Positions 37,055 to 47,367 are shown, numbered from the stretch's first letter. The stretch is DNA of 63,952 nucleotides from an uncultured Pirellulaceae bacterium (GCA_937928555.1 CALFWR010000059.1:1-63952), one strand, 5' to 3'. The notes: a model not told the origin generated them from the sequence alone. Made by a program: numbers and translations.

Positions 37055-40000
37055 ATGAAAAACACTCGTTGGCTTGATTCTCTCTGTCGCAACGACACAA
37101 CGAACCGAACACCAGACCGTCGCAAGCGGCGTAGTTCTGCAGCCAAGTTGGGCATTGAGCAACTCGAAAGCCGTCAACTGCTGGCGTCTGTGGCTTTCGA
37201 TGCCGCGAACAGTTTGCTGACCTTTACCGCGGACGCCGGACAAGTCGACACGGTTCTGGTTTCTTCCAGTACACCGCAGCAACTTGAGATTCAGGTTGGC
37301 GTCGGAGACGTGATCACGCTTGCTGGCGACGCTGTCAACAACCCGGACTTCAATATTGTTTCGACATCGGTTGCCGGCGACCTGCTTGAGATCAACCTGG
37401 CCGGTTCGCAAGTGACGGACTTTAATGTTGACCTTGGTGACGCGAACGACGCTTTCGTGGCGACCGGACTGGCGAGCGTTGCAGCGATTACCGTTAACGG
37501 CGGCGGCGGATCGGACGCCATCGACTTTTCTGCTGTCAGCGTTGGGGCAACGCTCATCGGCGGCAGTGGTGGCGACACGCTAACCGGTGGCGCGGGAGAC
37601 GATTTGCTTGTCGGCGGCGGTGGTGACGATACCATCGATGGCGGTGCCGGAAGCGACACCAATTCGTTTGTCGGAATTGGCTTGGGGGTGACGGCCACGA
37701 TTGACGCTGGTGGCGGCGGGACGGCTTCTTACGGAAGCATTGTGGAAACGTTTTCCGGAATCGAAAACTTGATCGGAACCGCGAACAATGACTTTCTGAC
37801 TGGAAACAACAGCGCCAACGTAATCGACGGCGGTGCGGGCAACGACACGCTGACCGGTGGCGGAGGCGGCGACACGTTGCTCGGCGGTGCGGGAGATGAT
37901 GTGCTTGCCGGTGGCGGTGGAAGTGACGTCATTGATGGCGGTGCCGGTATCGACACCAACTCCTTTGCCGGAATTGGTATCGGCGTGACGGCCACGATCG
38001 ACGCCGGTGGCGGGGGAACGGCGGTTTACGGCGGCATCAACGAGACGTTTGCGGGAATCGAAAACCTGACCGGATCAGACAACGACGATGTCTTGACGGG
38101 TAACAATGGCGTGAACGTGGTCGCAGGCGGCTTGGGCAATGATACGCTTGTCGGAGCCGGCGGTGGCGACACGCTGCTTGGCGGTGCCGGAGACGATGTG
38201 CTTGCTGGTGGCGGTGGAAGCGACGTCATTGATGGCGGTGCCGGCATCGACACCAACTCCTTTGCCGGAATTGGTATCGGCGTGACGGCCACGATCGACG
38301 CCGGTGGCGGGGGAACGGCGGTTTACGGCGGCATCAACGAGACGTTTATACGAATCGAAAACCTGACCGGATCAGACAACGATGACATCCTAACGGGCAA
38401 CGACAATATCAACGTGATCGATGGCGGTCTGGGCAACGACATTCTGACCGGTGCCGGCGGTGGCGACACGCTGTTGGGCGGCGCGGGAGATGATGTGCTT
38501 GTCGGCGGCGGCGGAAGCGACTTCATTGATGGCGGAACCGGAATCGACACCAATTCCTTTGCCGGGATTGGCATCGGCGTGACCGCTGCGATCCAAGACG
38601 ATGGAACTGGAACGGCTGTTTACGGGGGCATCAATGAGACATTTGCAGGGATTGAAAACCTTGGCGGCAGCGATAACGATGACAACCTGACCGGAAACAA
38701 CAGCGCCAACCAGATCGATGGTGGCTTGGGCAATGACGTCATCGACGGAAGCGGTGGCGACGACGTGCTGCTGGGTGGATCGGGCAATGATCAGATTGCC
38801 GGCGGGGCGGGTGACGATCGCCTGATCGGTGGCTTTGGTGACGACGAGCTTAATGGTGGCGGCGGCGATGATTCGCTTGTTGGTAACGGGCAAATTGAAG
38901 TGACCGTGACCAACCTGGCAACCGCGGATGGCTTTTCGTTGACTCCAGTTTTCCTGGCAACTCAAAACGGCGTGTACGATTTCTTTGATGTTGGCAGTGC
39001 GGCATCAGCCAACCTTGAGCGGCTTGCCGAAGACGGAACCACTGGCCCGCGGATCGCTGCGGCGTTGGCAAGCGGTGGTGTTGGTGAAGCCCGGGCAACC
39101 GAAGGCGGCCTGTTGGCCCCTGGTGATACACGAACGCTGACATTTTATGCGGATCCGGACAACCCGCTGACGCGGTACCTGAGTTACACTTCGATGCTTA
39201 TCCCGAGCAACGATGCTTTCATTGCCAACGACAGTCCGCTGGAACTGGATCTGTTCGACGATAGTGGAAACCTGATAACCCGTGTCGGCGATGAGATTTT
39301 TATCGTTAGCGGTGACGAAGTTTGGGACGCGGGAACAGAAGTCAATGACGAGATTCCTGGCAACACGCCGCTTTTGGGTCAAAACGCTCCTGACACTGGC
39401 GTGACTGAAAACGGTGTGATCCAGCAGCATCCGGGCTTTCAGGGCTCTGCCCGGCTTGGTGGCCCCATCGGCAACGTACTGACCGCTCGACCCGGATCCG
39501 ATTTTACTTTGCCAGGCGCCAATGTGCTTGGCATCGAAGTGGATGACGCCGTCAACGAAACCGGATTTTCGATCGCGTCCTTTGATCAGCCCCTGGCGTC
39601 GCTGACAACCAACCAGACTCCCGCAGAGCTTGTCGATGAAGCGATAGCGGATCGGCTTTACTACAACATTCACACCAGTGACTTTCCGGGCGGCGAAATT
39701 CGTGGCCAGTTGTTGTTGCAATCCGATGCGACGACCAGTGGAATTCGGACAATCGTACTTACTGCGGACCTTGATGGGGCTCAGGAGCCCAACGGAGCTT
39801 CCGAATCTGAAGCGACAGGGCAGGGCACTGTCACGATCACCGTTGACGGAAGTTCGGTCACTTACTCTTCCGAGCTTTCCGTTGAAGGGATCCTGGTCGA
39901 GGAACTGATGCCGGTATCGGGTGTCAGTTCAATCCACATCCACAACGCCGCAGCGGGAGTCAATGGACCGGTTATTGTTGACATTGTTCAGGACGCTGGT

Positions 40001-41332
40001 GGCGACATCAACGGAGATCTTGTCGGTGGCGGAAGTGCTTTTGCGGTTGCGGCCGAAACAGACAATGACACGCTGATTGGCGGCAACGGCAATGATCGAC
40101 TCTTTGGCGGCGGCGGCGATGACTTGCTTGACGGCGGCAGTGGCGATGACACTCTTAGTGGCGGCAGTGGCGATGACACGCTGCGTGGCGGCATTGGAGA
40201 CGATGTTGCCTCCGGTGGTGCCGGTGATGATTTCCTCAATGGCGCTGGCGGAAACGACACGCTCAACGGCGACGACGGAGATGATTTCTTTGTGGGAATC
40301 GGCGGAACGGACATCATCGACGGGGGAGCCGGAATTGACACCAACTCATTCGAAGGCATCGGAGTCGGTGTGACGGCGGTGCTTAACGAGGACGGAAGTG
40401 GAACCGCAACTTACGGAATGGTGAATGAAGCGTTTGTCGGAATCGAAAACCTGACGGGGTCGGATAACGCAGATTCCCTGACCGCTACCGGCAACAGCGA
40501 CAACGTCATTCGAGGCCTTGGTGGCGATGACCTGATCGTCGCTGGCGGTGGCGATGATTTGCTGATCGGCAACGACGGCAACGATATCCTTCGTGGCATC
40601 AATGGCAACGACACAATCATTGGCGGTACCGGCAACGACAACCTGATTGGTGGCGGGGGCAACGACATTTTGCTCGGAGAAGACGGCAACGATCTTTTGG
40701 TTGGCTTCGGCGGCACCGACTTCATCGATGGTGGCAACGGATTTGACACCAACTCCTTCCGGGGAATTGCGCTGGGAGTGACGGCCAGCATCAACACCAA
40801 TGGTTCAGGGCAGGCGTCTTACGGAATGGTGAATGAATCGTTTGCCAGCATCGAAGTCCTGTTCGGCTCGGACAACGATGACGTGTTTGTCGTGAACGGT
40901 TCGATTGGCAGACGGATCTTTGGCGGCGACGGCGATGACCTGATCCTTGGTGGAACCGGAAACGACATTCTCTTCGGCGGCGCGGGCAACGATATTATTC
41001 GCGGCCGGGCGGGCAATGACCTGGTTTTCGGCGAAGCCGGGAATGACTTGCTCAACGGTGGCAACGGCGACGATTTCTTGCGTGGCGACGATGGGGATGA
41101 CAACCTGACCGGTGGCGACGGCAGCGATCGGCTCAACGGTAGCGACGGCGCTGACTTCCTGTTTGGCAGCAATGGAATCGACTTCCTGTTTGGAGCTTCA
41201 GGAAACGACAGCCTGTTCGGCGGCGATGACGACGATGAACTTCGCGGCGGCGACGACGATGACTTGCTTGTCGGTGGACTGGGCGATGACGATTTGTTTG
41301 GTGGATTCGGTGACAACAACCTGATTCAGTAA
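37055..41332 (+). CDS. Giant secreted RTX protein with spondin and CHRD domains
   Basis: About 1425 residues from the ATG at 37055 (AAAGG upstream). The N-terminus KLGIEQLESRQLLA (about residues 31-44) is the planctomycete LExRxLLA export-associated motif rather than a classical signal. Residues 187-582 are four tandem 99-residue units with GGxGxDxLxGG calcium-binding nonapeptides. About 612-840 looks like a spondin-N domain (EVTVTNLATADGFSLTPVFLATQ), and about 850-1000 a CHRD domain (YYNIHTSDFPGGEIRGQ, SIHIHNAAAGVNGP). From about 1003 to the end there are more RTX repeats, with two diverged copies of the 99-residue unit. Expected to fold on binding calcium outside the cell and act in adhesion or matrix building. 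No type I secretion genes lie nearby. A strong terminator follows. Confidence 0.88.
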   Translation: MKNTRWLDSLCRNDTTNRTPDRRKRRSSAAKLGIEQLESRQLLASVAFDAANSLLTFTADAGQVDTVLVSSSTPQQLEIQVGVGDVITLAGDAVNNPDFNIVSTSVAGDLLEINLAGSQVTDFNVDLGDANDAFVATGLASVAAITVNGGGGSDAIDFSAVSVGATLIGGSGGDTLTGGAGDDLLVGGGGDDTIDGGAGSDTNSFVGIGLGVTATIDAGGGGTASYGSIVETFSGIENLIGTANNDFLTGNNSANVIDGGAGNDTLTGGGGGDTLLGGAGDDVLAGGGGSDVIDGGAGIDTNSFAGIGIGVTATIDAGGGGTAVYGGINETFAGIENLTGSDNDDVLTGNNGVNVVAGGLGNDTLVGAGGGDTLLGGAGDDVLAGGGGSDVIDGGAGIDTNSFAGIGIGVTATIDAGGGGTAVYGGINETFIRIENLTGSDNDDILTGNDNINVIDGGLGNDILTGAGGGDTLLGGAGDDVLVGGGGSDFIDGGTGIDTNSFAGIGIGVTAAIQDDGTGTAVYGGINETFAGIENLGGSDNDDNLTGNNSANQIDGGLGNDVIDGSGGDDVLLGGSGNDQIAGGAGDDRLIGGFGDDELNGGGGDDSLVGNGQIEVTVTNLATADGFSLTPVFLATQNGVYDFFDVGSAASANLERLAEDGTTGPRIAAALASGGVGEARATEGGLLAPGDTRTLTFYADPDNPLTRYLSYTSMLIPSNDAFIANDSPLELDLFDDSGNLITRVGDEIFIVSGDEVWDAGTEVNDEIPGNTPLLGQNAPDTGVTENGVIQQHPGFQGSARLGGPIGNVLTARPGSDFTLPGANVLGIEVDDAVNETGFSIASFDQPLASLTTNQTPAELVDEAIADRLYYNIHTSDFPGGEIRGQLLLQSDATTSGIRTIVLTADLDGAQEPNGASESEATGQGTVTITVDGSSVTYSSELSVEGILVEELMPVSGVSSIHIHNAAAGVNGPVIVDIVQDAGGDINGDLVGGGSAFAVAAETDNDTLIGGNGNDRLFGGGGDDLLDGGSGDDTLSGGSGDDTLRGGIGDDVASGGAGDDFLNGAGGNDTLNGDDGDDFFVGIGGTDIIDGGAGIDTNSFEGIGVGVTAVLNEDGSGTATYGMVNEAFVGIENLTGSDNADSLTATGNSDNVIRGLGGDDLIVAGGGDDLLIGNDGNDILRGINGNDTIIGGTGNDNLIGGGGNDILLGEDGNDLLVGFGGTDFIDGGNGFDTNSFRGIALGVTASINTNGSGQASYGMVNESFASIEVLFGSDNDDVFVVNGSIGRRIFGGDGDDLILGGTGNDILFGGAGNDIIRGRAGNDLVFGEAGNDLLNGGNGDDFLRGDDGDDNLTGGDGSDRLNGSDGADFLFGSNGIDFLFGASGNDSLFGGDDDDELRGGDDDDLLVGGLGDDDLFGGFGDNNLIQ
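37613..38800 (+). repeat. Four tandem 297-bp coding repeats in the RTX gene
   Basis: Units begin at 37613, 37910, 38207 and 38504. Each encodes 99 residues from GGGG(S/D)D to DDVLA or an equivalent. About 37935-38050 and 38232-38347 are almost identical at DNA level, showing a recent duplication; unit 4 and the distant units near 40300 and 40700 are more diverged. Confidence 0.92.
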
Positions 41333-41377
41333 CGCCCCGCCAAGCGGTGACAATCAGCACCAATGGCTGAAATGGCG

Positions 41378-41412
41378 AAAGTGTACCTTCCTCCGAGGGT
41401 ACACTTTTTTTT
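41378..41412 (+). terminator. Rho-independent terminator after the RTX gene
   Basis: AAAGTGTACC (41378-41387) pairs with GGTACACTTT (41398-41407), followed by a run of T to 41412. It isolates the RTX gene from the trpG-moeA pair. Confidence 0.93.
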
Positions 41413-41503
41413 GTTGATTGCCCAAAGATTTCGGTAGCGTCTCGCTTCGGCGCGGGGGGCAGGATAAAACATGGGGACGTGATCCTGATGCGAAAAGCTG
41501 CCA

Positions 41504-42100
41504 ATGATTCTGATAGTCGATAATTACGATTCGTTTACCTACAACCTTGTTCAAAGGCTTGGCGAAATCGATGCGAGGCTGGACTTGAAAGTCGTCCGCA
41601 ACGACAAAGCCGACACCGACCAGTTGGTTGCCCTTGAGCCCAGCCATCTGATCATCTCGCCAGGCCCCTGCACGCCCAACGAAGCCGGAATTTCGATGGA
41701 TTGCGCCACAGCGTTTCACGGCAAGGTACCGGTGCTTGGGGTGTGCCTTGGTCATCAGTCGATCGGGCAGAGCACCGGCGGCACGATTGTTCGGGCTCAG
41801 CGTTTGATGCACGGCAAGACGGACAACATCAATCACGATTCGTCGGGGCTGTTTGCGGGGCTTCCCAACCCGATGGTGGCGACGCGGTATCACTCGTTGG
41901 TGATTCAGCCGGATACATTGTCTGACGAATTTGAAATCAACGCGTGGACATTTGCTCCTGACGGCAGCAAGGAGGTCATGGGGATTCGCCACAAACAGCA
42001 TCCGACATTTGGGTTGCAGTTTCACCCCGAGAGCTTCCTGACCACGCACGGCGTTGATTTGCTGAAGAACTTCCTGACAACCCGCGTGGCAGTTTCATGA
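41504..42100 (+). CDS. Anthranilate/aminodeoxychorismate synthase glutamine amidotransferase
   Basis: A 198-residue class I glutamine amidotransferase (TrpG/PabA) that supplies ammonia to the chorismate-using synthase subunit. It opens ILIVDNYDSFTYNLVQ, has the catalytic Cys81 in GVCLGHQS, and His/Glu in FGLQFHPESFLT. Whether it serves tryptophan or folate synthesis (or both) cannot be told, as no TrpE/PabB gene is adjacent. Its stop overlaps the start of moeA by 4 bp (ATGA), so the two are translationally coupled. Confidence 0.93.
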   Translation: MILIVDNYDSFTYNLVQRLGEIDARLDLKVVRNDKADTDQLVALEPSHLIISPGPCTPNEAGISMDCATAFHGKVPVLGVCLGHQSIGQSTGGTIVRAQRLMHGKTDNINHDSSGLFAGLPNPMVATRYHSLVIQPDTLSDEFEINAWTFAPDGSKEVMGIRHKQHPTFGLQFHPESFLTTHGVDLLKNFLTTRVAVS

Positions 42101-43311
42101 TCAGCGTCGAAGAAGCCTTTCGCCTGGTGGCCGAGCACGTTGGGCCGCTGGAGAAAGTCGTCACGGAGTTGAGTCAGGCCGTGGGGATGACGTTGGCGGT
42201 CGACGTGAAAGCCGATCGGGACTCACCGCCGTGGCGCAAAAGCGTAATGGATGGGTTTGCCGTTGGGGCCGAAGATGTCGGCGAAGGCAAAAAGTTACAG
42301 ATCATCGAAACGGTGACCGCCGGCAATGCGCCGACGAAAATTGTTGGCCCGGGTCAGGCAACACGAATCATGACCGGTGCTCCGATGCCAGAAGGTGCCG
42401 ACAGTGTCGCGATGATCGAGCGATGTAAAGTCGACCAGGACAGCGGCGTGGTTGCAATCGATCTGAATTCGATTCGGCCCGGTCAGCACGTGCTGGGGCA
42501 AAAAGCCAACTTTGCCGAAGGCGAGGTGATCTATCGTTCCGGCCACAGGATTCGCGACATCGACATTGGGCTGCTGGCGGAAATTGGCGCGGCACAAGTC
42601 GAAATCTTCCGCCGACCGACTGCGGCAGTGTTGCCGACCGGTGACGAGTTGGTGGATGTGTCGCAGATGCCAACCGGGCCGCAGATACGCAACAGCAACG
42701 GGCCGATGCTGGTCGCGATGCTGACTTCTCGCGGCGTTCAGACATTGGATTTGGGAATCGGCCGGGACTCTCGCGACGACCTGTTGGCAAAGATCAAACG
42801 TGGCCTGGAAAGTGACCTGTTGATTTTGTCAGGCGGAGTTTCGGCCGGGACGCTGGATTTGGTTCCCGAAGCCCTGGCCGATTGCGGAGTCGAAGCCGTG
42901 TTCCACAAGGTCAAAATGAAACCGGGAAAGCCAGTGTTCTTTGGGGTTCACGTTCGCGACGACGGGCGGCGTGGATACGTTTTTGGCTTGCCCGGCAATC
43001 CGGTCAGTTCCCTGGTGGGCTTTCGCTTGTTGGTGTCTCACGCGTTGAACCGGATGGCGGGTTCGCCAGACATGGTCAAGCCATCGATGCCGTTGCTGGC
43101 GATTTCGAAAGAGCATTCCACGCGGGGCGATCGTCCAACGTTCTGGCCAGCAAGGCGCTGTACCACAGAGGCCGGGCAGGCAGTTGAACCGCTGGACTGG
43201 AAGGGTTCTTCGGATCTGAACACCCTGGGCCAGGCGGAGGGGATGATCGAGTTTCCGACGCCGGGGAAAACGTATCAGCAGGGTGAGCGGTTGCCATTCT
43301 GGCCGCTGTGA
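42097..43311 (+). CDS. moeA: Molybdopterin molybdenumtransferase MoeA
   Basis: A 404-residue protein inserting molybdenum into adenylated molybdopterin. Motifs: SPPWRKSVMDGFAV in the N-terminal domain, TRIMTGAPMPEGADSV, the GDELV and RNSNGPMLVAML region, ILSGGVSAGTLDLVPEAL and GLPGNPVSSLVGF, with a C-terminal beta-barrel domain. Length matches E. coli MoeA (411). It starts inside the stop codon of the amidotransferase gene. Another Mo-cofactor gene, mobA, is at 57679-58407. Confidence 0.95.
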   Translation: MISVEEAFRLVAEHVGPLEKVVTELSQAVGMTLAVDVKADRDSPPWRKSVMDGFAVGAEDVGEGKKLQIIETVTAGNAPTKIVGPGQATRIMTGAPMPEGADSVAMIERCKVDQDSGVVAIDLNSIRPGQHVLGQKANFAEGEVIYRSGHRIRDIDIGLLAEIGAAQVEIFRRPTAAVLPTGDELVDVSQMPTGPQIRNSNGPMLVAMLTSRGVQTLDLGIGRDSRDDLLAKIKRGLESDLLILSGGVSAGTLDLVPEALADCGVEAVFHKVKMKPGKPVFFGVHVRDDGRRGYVFGLPGNPVSSLVGFRLLVSHALNRMAGSPDMVKPSMPLLAISKEHSTRGDRPTFWPARRCTTEAGQAVEPLDWKGSSDLNTLGQAEGMIEFPTPGKTYQQGERLPFWPL

Positions 43312-43590
43312 AACCGAAAAGGTGCTCGGCGCGATGCTGCGCCCAGAGCATCCGTTGCGTTTGATGCTTGGCGACGTGGTTTGTAAACGGGACGTACCAA
43401 GCTGGAACTTCTGCAGCGCGTAAACATCGAAAACATGCTGTACTGACAGAGCTGTTTTCCGGCTGCGGCCATCGGAAAACGAAAGGCCAGCTTGGCCAGC
43501 GACACCAGAGTCAATGAAAACCCCAGGCGGCTTCAAATCCATCGTCATATCATTGGCTTGCAAACAGGACGCTGAAGCCAAAGGACATCA

Positions 43591-43630
43591 CGAAGTGGCT
43601 TTATCGCGAAGTGGCTTTATCGCGAAGTGC
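43591..43630 (+). repeat. Short tandem repeat, 16-bp unit
   Basis: CGAAGTGGCTTTATCG occurs at 43591 and 43607, followed by a half unit CGAAGTGC. It lies in the gene-free 43312-44177 gap. Confidence 0.85.
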
Positions 43631-43680
43631 TCGCGCGGATCTGGATGATCCGTACATGGGGCTGAGAAAGGTATTGTTAA

Positions 43681-43867
43681 CCCGGATTATTCACGACGAC
43701 GGGCGTTGATTCTACGTCTGGCCAACAGAGGCAAAGTAAAAGACGAATTTCAACAAGAAATGTGAATCATCCTGTAAATGAAAACCAGAGCGATCGTTTC
43801 ATCGCATCAGAGTCGCGGATCACTTTCGCAACTGATTCTGACGCCCACGCCTCGTGAATAATCCGGG
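43681..43867 (+). mobile_element. MITE-A copy, complete
   Basis: A 187-bp element flanked by GTTAA on both sides (43676-43680 and 43868-43872). Perfect 16-bp ends. It lies in the intergenic gap between moeA and purL. Confidence 0.93.
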
Positions 43868-43954
43868 GTTAAGGCCTATCCGTTTGCCGATGAAGACAAT
43901 CGATGACCTGGCCGTTGGAACTGAACCCGGCCGTTTACGCGTCTCGGCTCACAA

Positions 43955-43979
43955 GGTGGGCCGTTGGCCGTAAGGCCTC
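43955..43979 (+). repeat. Dispersed GC-rich intergenic repeat (family D), copy 2
   Basis: GGTGGGCCGTTGGCCGTAAG followed by GCCT, nearly identical to the copies at 28651-28673 (minus) and 47339-47367. Confidence 0.7.
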
Positions 43980-44177
43980 CGGTGGCCACGGCGAAAAATT
44001 CCGACCTCCTCACGACTGTGGGCCTGCAAAACCTTTTGCCTCTGATGCCGCGATGGGGCGATGGGACGAAAGAAATCCCAACCACAAACAATCGACTCGT
44101 TTCCCAGCTACCGCCACATTCAAAACACGATAAAATTCGGCTGTTAGTCAATTCAAGACAGGATAACGGAAAAAACT

Positions 44178-47156
44178 GTGGCAAGCACCTTTACCGCAGC
44201 GGAATCAAAATCGACAGACGCTATGAGTGAATCGGAAATGATCTGGCAAATCGACCTGCATCCGGCTGCTGGATCGCCGGACCGCCTCGCCGCAGACGTC
44301 CTCTCGGACGCGGTCGATCTGGGGCTGCCCGCGGATTTGAAAATCCGCTCAGCCCGCTCGTTTCTGATCCAAGGTGCCCTTTCCAAAGAACAGGCCAACG
44401 ACATCGCCAGTTCGCTGCTGGTCGAACCGGTCGTCGAAGAATGTGTCGTCGCGGAAGTCGGCAGCGACGAGCTGTGCCAAATTCCGGCCGGACTTCAGCA
44501 ACTGGTAACGGTGCTGCCGCTGCCTGGCGTCACCGACCCGCAAGCTGAAAGCGCCATGCTGGCCATCCGGGGCCTGGGCTTTGCCGTTTCCGCAGTTCGA
44601 ACCGCGAAAAAATACTGGATCTCCCAGCTCGATCCGTCCCTCGAAGAAACGCTGTTCAAAAAACTGCTGTGCAACGAGTCGGTCGAGATGATCGTGCCGG
44701 GACGATTGCAGCTTGAGCGGCTGAATCAAAACCGCCAGTGGGAGTTTTCCGAAAACGTCATCCCGGTCCGCGGCGTCAGCGACGAACAACTCAAATCCAT
44801 CAGCAGCGAAAACCAACTGAGCCTCTCGCTGGTCGAAATGAAGACCATCGAAGCCCACTTCGAATCACTCGGCCGCGACCCCGCAGACATCGAACTGGAA
44901 ACGATCGCTCAAACCTGGTCAGAGCACTGCAGCCACAAAACTTTGGCTGGCCGGATCGAATACAGCGATGGCGAAACGACCATCGAGTTCGACAACATGC
45001 TCAAGGAAACGATTTTTGCGGCCACGATGCAGATCCGCGAAGACCTTGGCGACGACGACTGGTGCGTGAGCGTGTTCAAGGACAACGCGGGGATCGTCGA
45101 TTTCGATGACCAGTACAACGTGGCCTTCAAAGTCGAAACGCACAATCGGCCTTCGGCCCTCGAACCTTATGGTGGAGCCAACACGGGAATCGGCGGAGTC
45201 ATCCGCGACACCCTGGGAACGGGACTCGGTGCCAAACCGGTCTGCAACACGGACGTGTTTTGCTTTGCCGACCCACGGACTTCGGTCGGCGAACTTCCAC
45301 CCGGCGTGATGCATCCGCGGCGGATCATGAAAGGCGTCGTTGCCGGTGTGCGTGACTACGGCAACCGGATGGGTATCCCGACGGTCAACGGCGCGGTGTA
45401 CTTTGATCGCCGCTACGTCGGCAACCCGCTGGTCTTTTGCGGTAATGTGGGGCTGATCCCGAAAGACAAATCAGAAAAAGAACCGCAACCCAACGACCTG
45501 ATCGTCTCCATCGGCGGCAAAACCGGTCGTGACGGAATCCATGGCGCGACGTTCAGCAGTGCCGAACTGACAGACAAAAGCGACATTACCTCCGGCGGCG
45601 CGGTTCAAATCGGCAACGCGATCACCGAAAAAATGCTGATGGACGTGCTGCTCAAAGCTCGCGACCTGAACCTGTACAGCGCCGTGACCGACTGCGGGGC
45701 AGGGGGGTACTCCAGTGCCGTCGGCGAGATGGGCGAAGAAATCGGGGCCGAGGTTTGGCTGGACAAAGTCCCCCTCAAGTACGACGGGCTTTCGGCGACC
45801 GAAATCTGGATCTCGGAAGCCCAGGAACGAATGGTCTTTGCCGTTCCGGAATCCAACTGGGAACAATTCGAATCGCTGTGTGCATCGGAGTCCGTCGAAG
45901 CCACGGTCATCGGAAAGTTCACCCCGACGGGGAACCTTCAACTGCTTTACAACGGGAACACCATCGGCGATATGTCGATGGCCTTCCTTCACGACGGTCG
46001 CCCACCGGTTCTGCGAAAGGCCACCTGGTCCGGGACGCCAACGTCGGCGATTCCAACGCTTGCACAAACTGACTTTGGCGATGACCTGTGCCAGATCCTG
46101 TCGTCGCTGAACGTGGCCAGCAAGCACTGGGTCATTCGACAGTACGACCACGAAGTCCAGGGTGGATCGGTCATCAAGCCGCTGGTCGGCATTCAAAACG
46201 ACGGGCCCGGCGACGCCGCGGTGATCCGTCCGGTGCTCCAGTCGCGGCGAGGCCTGGTGATTGGCTGCGGCATGAACCCGCACTTTGGCGACCACGATCC
46301 CTACCATATGGCAGCCAGTGCGATCGACGAAGCGATCCGCAATTGCGTCGCGGTAGGCGCGGACCCTGAAAAGATCGCGATTCTGGACAACTTTTGCTGG
46401 GGTCACACCGACCGCCCCGAAACGCTTGGCTCGTTGGTCCGCGCCGCGATTGCCTGCCGCGACATGTCGATCGAATTCAAAACGCCATTTATCAGCGGCA
46501 AGGATTCGCTTCACAACGAATTCAGTTACGTTGACGATGCCGGTAGCAAAGAGACGATCTCGATCCCGTCGACCCTGTTGATCAGCGCGATGGGCCAGGT
46601 CGATGATGTGAAAACCTGTGTCACAATGGACCTCAAGCAAGCCGGCAACCTGCTGTACCAAATCGGCATCACCAAGGACGAGCTAGGCGGATCGCACTGG
46701 ACGCTGGTCAACGAGGTCTCTGGCGGAAACGTACCAACGGTCGATGCACCGATGGCCAAAGCCACATTCGTGGCGATGCACGCCGCGATCGAAGCCGGAT
46801 TGGTTCGCAGTTGCCACGACATCAGCGAAGGTGGGCTTGCCGCTGCGGTCGCCGAGATGGCTTTTTCGGGTGGACTGGGCACGGAAATCGATGTGGCTTC
46901 GATTCCCGTTTCCGATTGCCAAGCGGATGAGAATTTCATCAGGCTTTTCTCGGAATCCAACAGCCGCTTTGTTGTCGAAGTCGCACCCGCAAACGCAGAC
47001 GCATTCGAAGCCGCGATGGCCGACGTCGCGACCTATCGAATTGGATCGGTCACGCAAGGCCAATCCGTCATCGTCACAGGCGGTTCGGCGACTCTAATCG
47101 ACAAACCGATCGCAGAACTCAAATCATCATGGCAGTCGCCGCTGGATTGGGACTAG
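44178..47156 (+). CDS. purL: Phosphoribosylformylglycinamidine synthase with fused PurS-like domains
   Basis: A 992-residue enzyme for step 4 of purine synthesis (FGAR to FGAM). From about residue 245 it matches small-type Pur[17 protein letters not shown] with the active-site His, [21 protein letters not shown], a central [17 protein letters not shown] linker between the two halves and [16 protein letters not shown]. Residues about 22-95 and 108-180 look like two PurS-type small domains ([18 protein letters not shown] is PurS-like), in place of a separate purS gene. No PurQ glutaminase domain is attached, so a separate purQ is needed. Start taken as the GTG at 44178; an ATG at 44223 is an alternative. 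The stop codon lies inside a MITE-B end. Confidence 0.92.
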   Translation: MASTFTAAESKSTDAMSESEMIWQIDLHPAAGSPDRLAADVLSDAVDLGLPADLKIRSARSFLIQGALSKEQANDIASSLLVEPVVEECVVAEVGSDELCQIPAGLQQLVTVLPLPGVTDPQAESAMLAIRGLGFAVSAVRTAKKYWISQLDPSLEETLFKKLLCNESVEMIVPGRLQLERLNQNRQWEFSENVIPVRGVSDEQLKSISSENQLSLSLVEMKTIEAHFESLGRDPADIELETIAQTWSEHCSHKTLAGRIEYSDGETTIEFDNMLKETIFAATMQIREDLGDDDWCVSVFKDNAGIVDFDDQYNVAFKVETHNRPSALEPYGGANTGIGGVIRDTLGTGLGAKPVCNTDVFCFADPRTSVGELPPGVMHPRRIMKGVVAGVRDYGNRMGIPTVNGAVYFDRRYVGNPLVFCGNVGLIPKDKSEKEPQPNDLIVSIGGKTGRDGIHGATFSSAELTDKSDITSGGAVQIGNAITEKMLMDVLLKARDLNLYSAVTDCGAGGYSSAVGEMGEEIGAEVWLDKVPLKYDGLSATEIWISEAQERMVFAVPESNWEQFESLCASESVEATVIGKFTPTGNLQLLYNGNTIGDMSMAFLHDGRPPVLRKATWSGTPTSAIPTLAQTDFGDDLCQILSSLNVASKHWVIRQYDHEVQGGSVIKPLVGIQNDGPGDAAVIRPVLQSRRGLVIGCGMNPHFGDHDPYHMAASAIDEAIRNCVAVGADPEKIAILDNFCWGHTDRPETLGSLVRAAIACRDMSIEFKTPFISGKDSLHNEFSYVDDAGSKETISIPSTLLISAMGQVDDVKTCVTMDLKQAGNLLYQIGITKDELGGSHWTLVNEVSGGNVPTVDAPMAKATFVAMHAAIEAGLVRSCHDISEGGLAAAVAEMAFSGGLGTEIDVASIPVSDCQADENFIRLFSESNSRFVVEVAPANADAFEAAMADVATYRIGSVTQGQSVIVTGGSATLIDKPIAELKSSWQSPLDWD

Positions 47157-47286
47157 TGGTCTGTCAGCATCAAAAATTAGGATTGTTCAGATCAGCCGTT
47201 TGGGCGTTAGCCCCGGTTTTTCGTTTCGGAACCGTGGCTATCGCCAAAACGGCTAACCCTAAAATCCAATGCTGACACTCCACTAG
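47153..47286 (+). mobile_element. MITE-B element, complete, overlapping the purL stop codon
   Basis: A 134-bp element: CTAGTGGTCTGTCAGCAT at the left end matches the complement of ATGCTGACACTCCACTAG at the right end at 16 of 18 positions. The interior is itself an imperfect hairpin (GCCGTTTGGGCG...CGCCAAAACGGC). Possible TA duplication as in IS630/Tc1-type elements. A second copy begins at 63845. Confidence 0.85.
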
Positions 47287-47338
47287 ACTAGGCGTTGGCG
47301 GCGGGTTCCCGTCATCGCTTGCACTTCAACCATTCGAG

Positions 47339-47367
47339 TTGGCCGTTGGCCGTTGGCCGTGAGGCCT
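47339..47367 (+). repeat. Dispersed GC-rich intergenic repeat (family D), copy 3
   Basis: TTGGCCG is iterated three times and followed by TGAGGCCT, matching the copies at 28651 and 43955. The rest of 47287-47512 has no gene. Confidence 0.65.

Noticed and set aside
37291-38965. Pro/Ser-rich minus-strand frames
   Set aside because: Antisense of Gly/Asp-rich RTX repeats.
45471-46661. 396-residue minus-strand frame
   Set aside because: Antisense shadow of purL caused by its codon bias.
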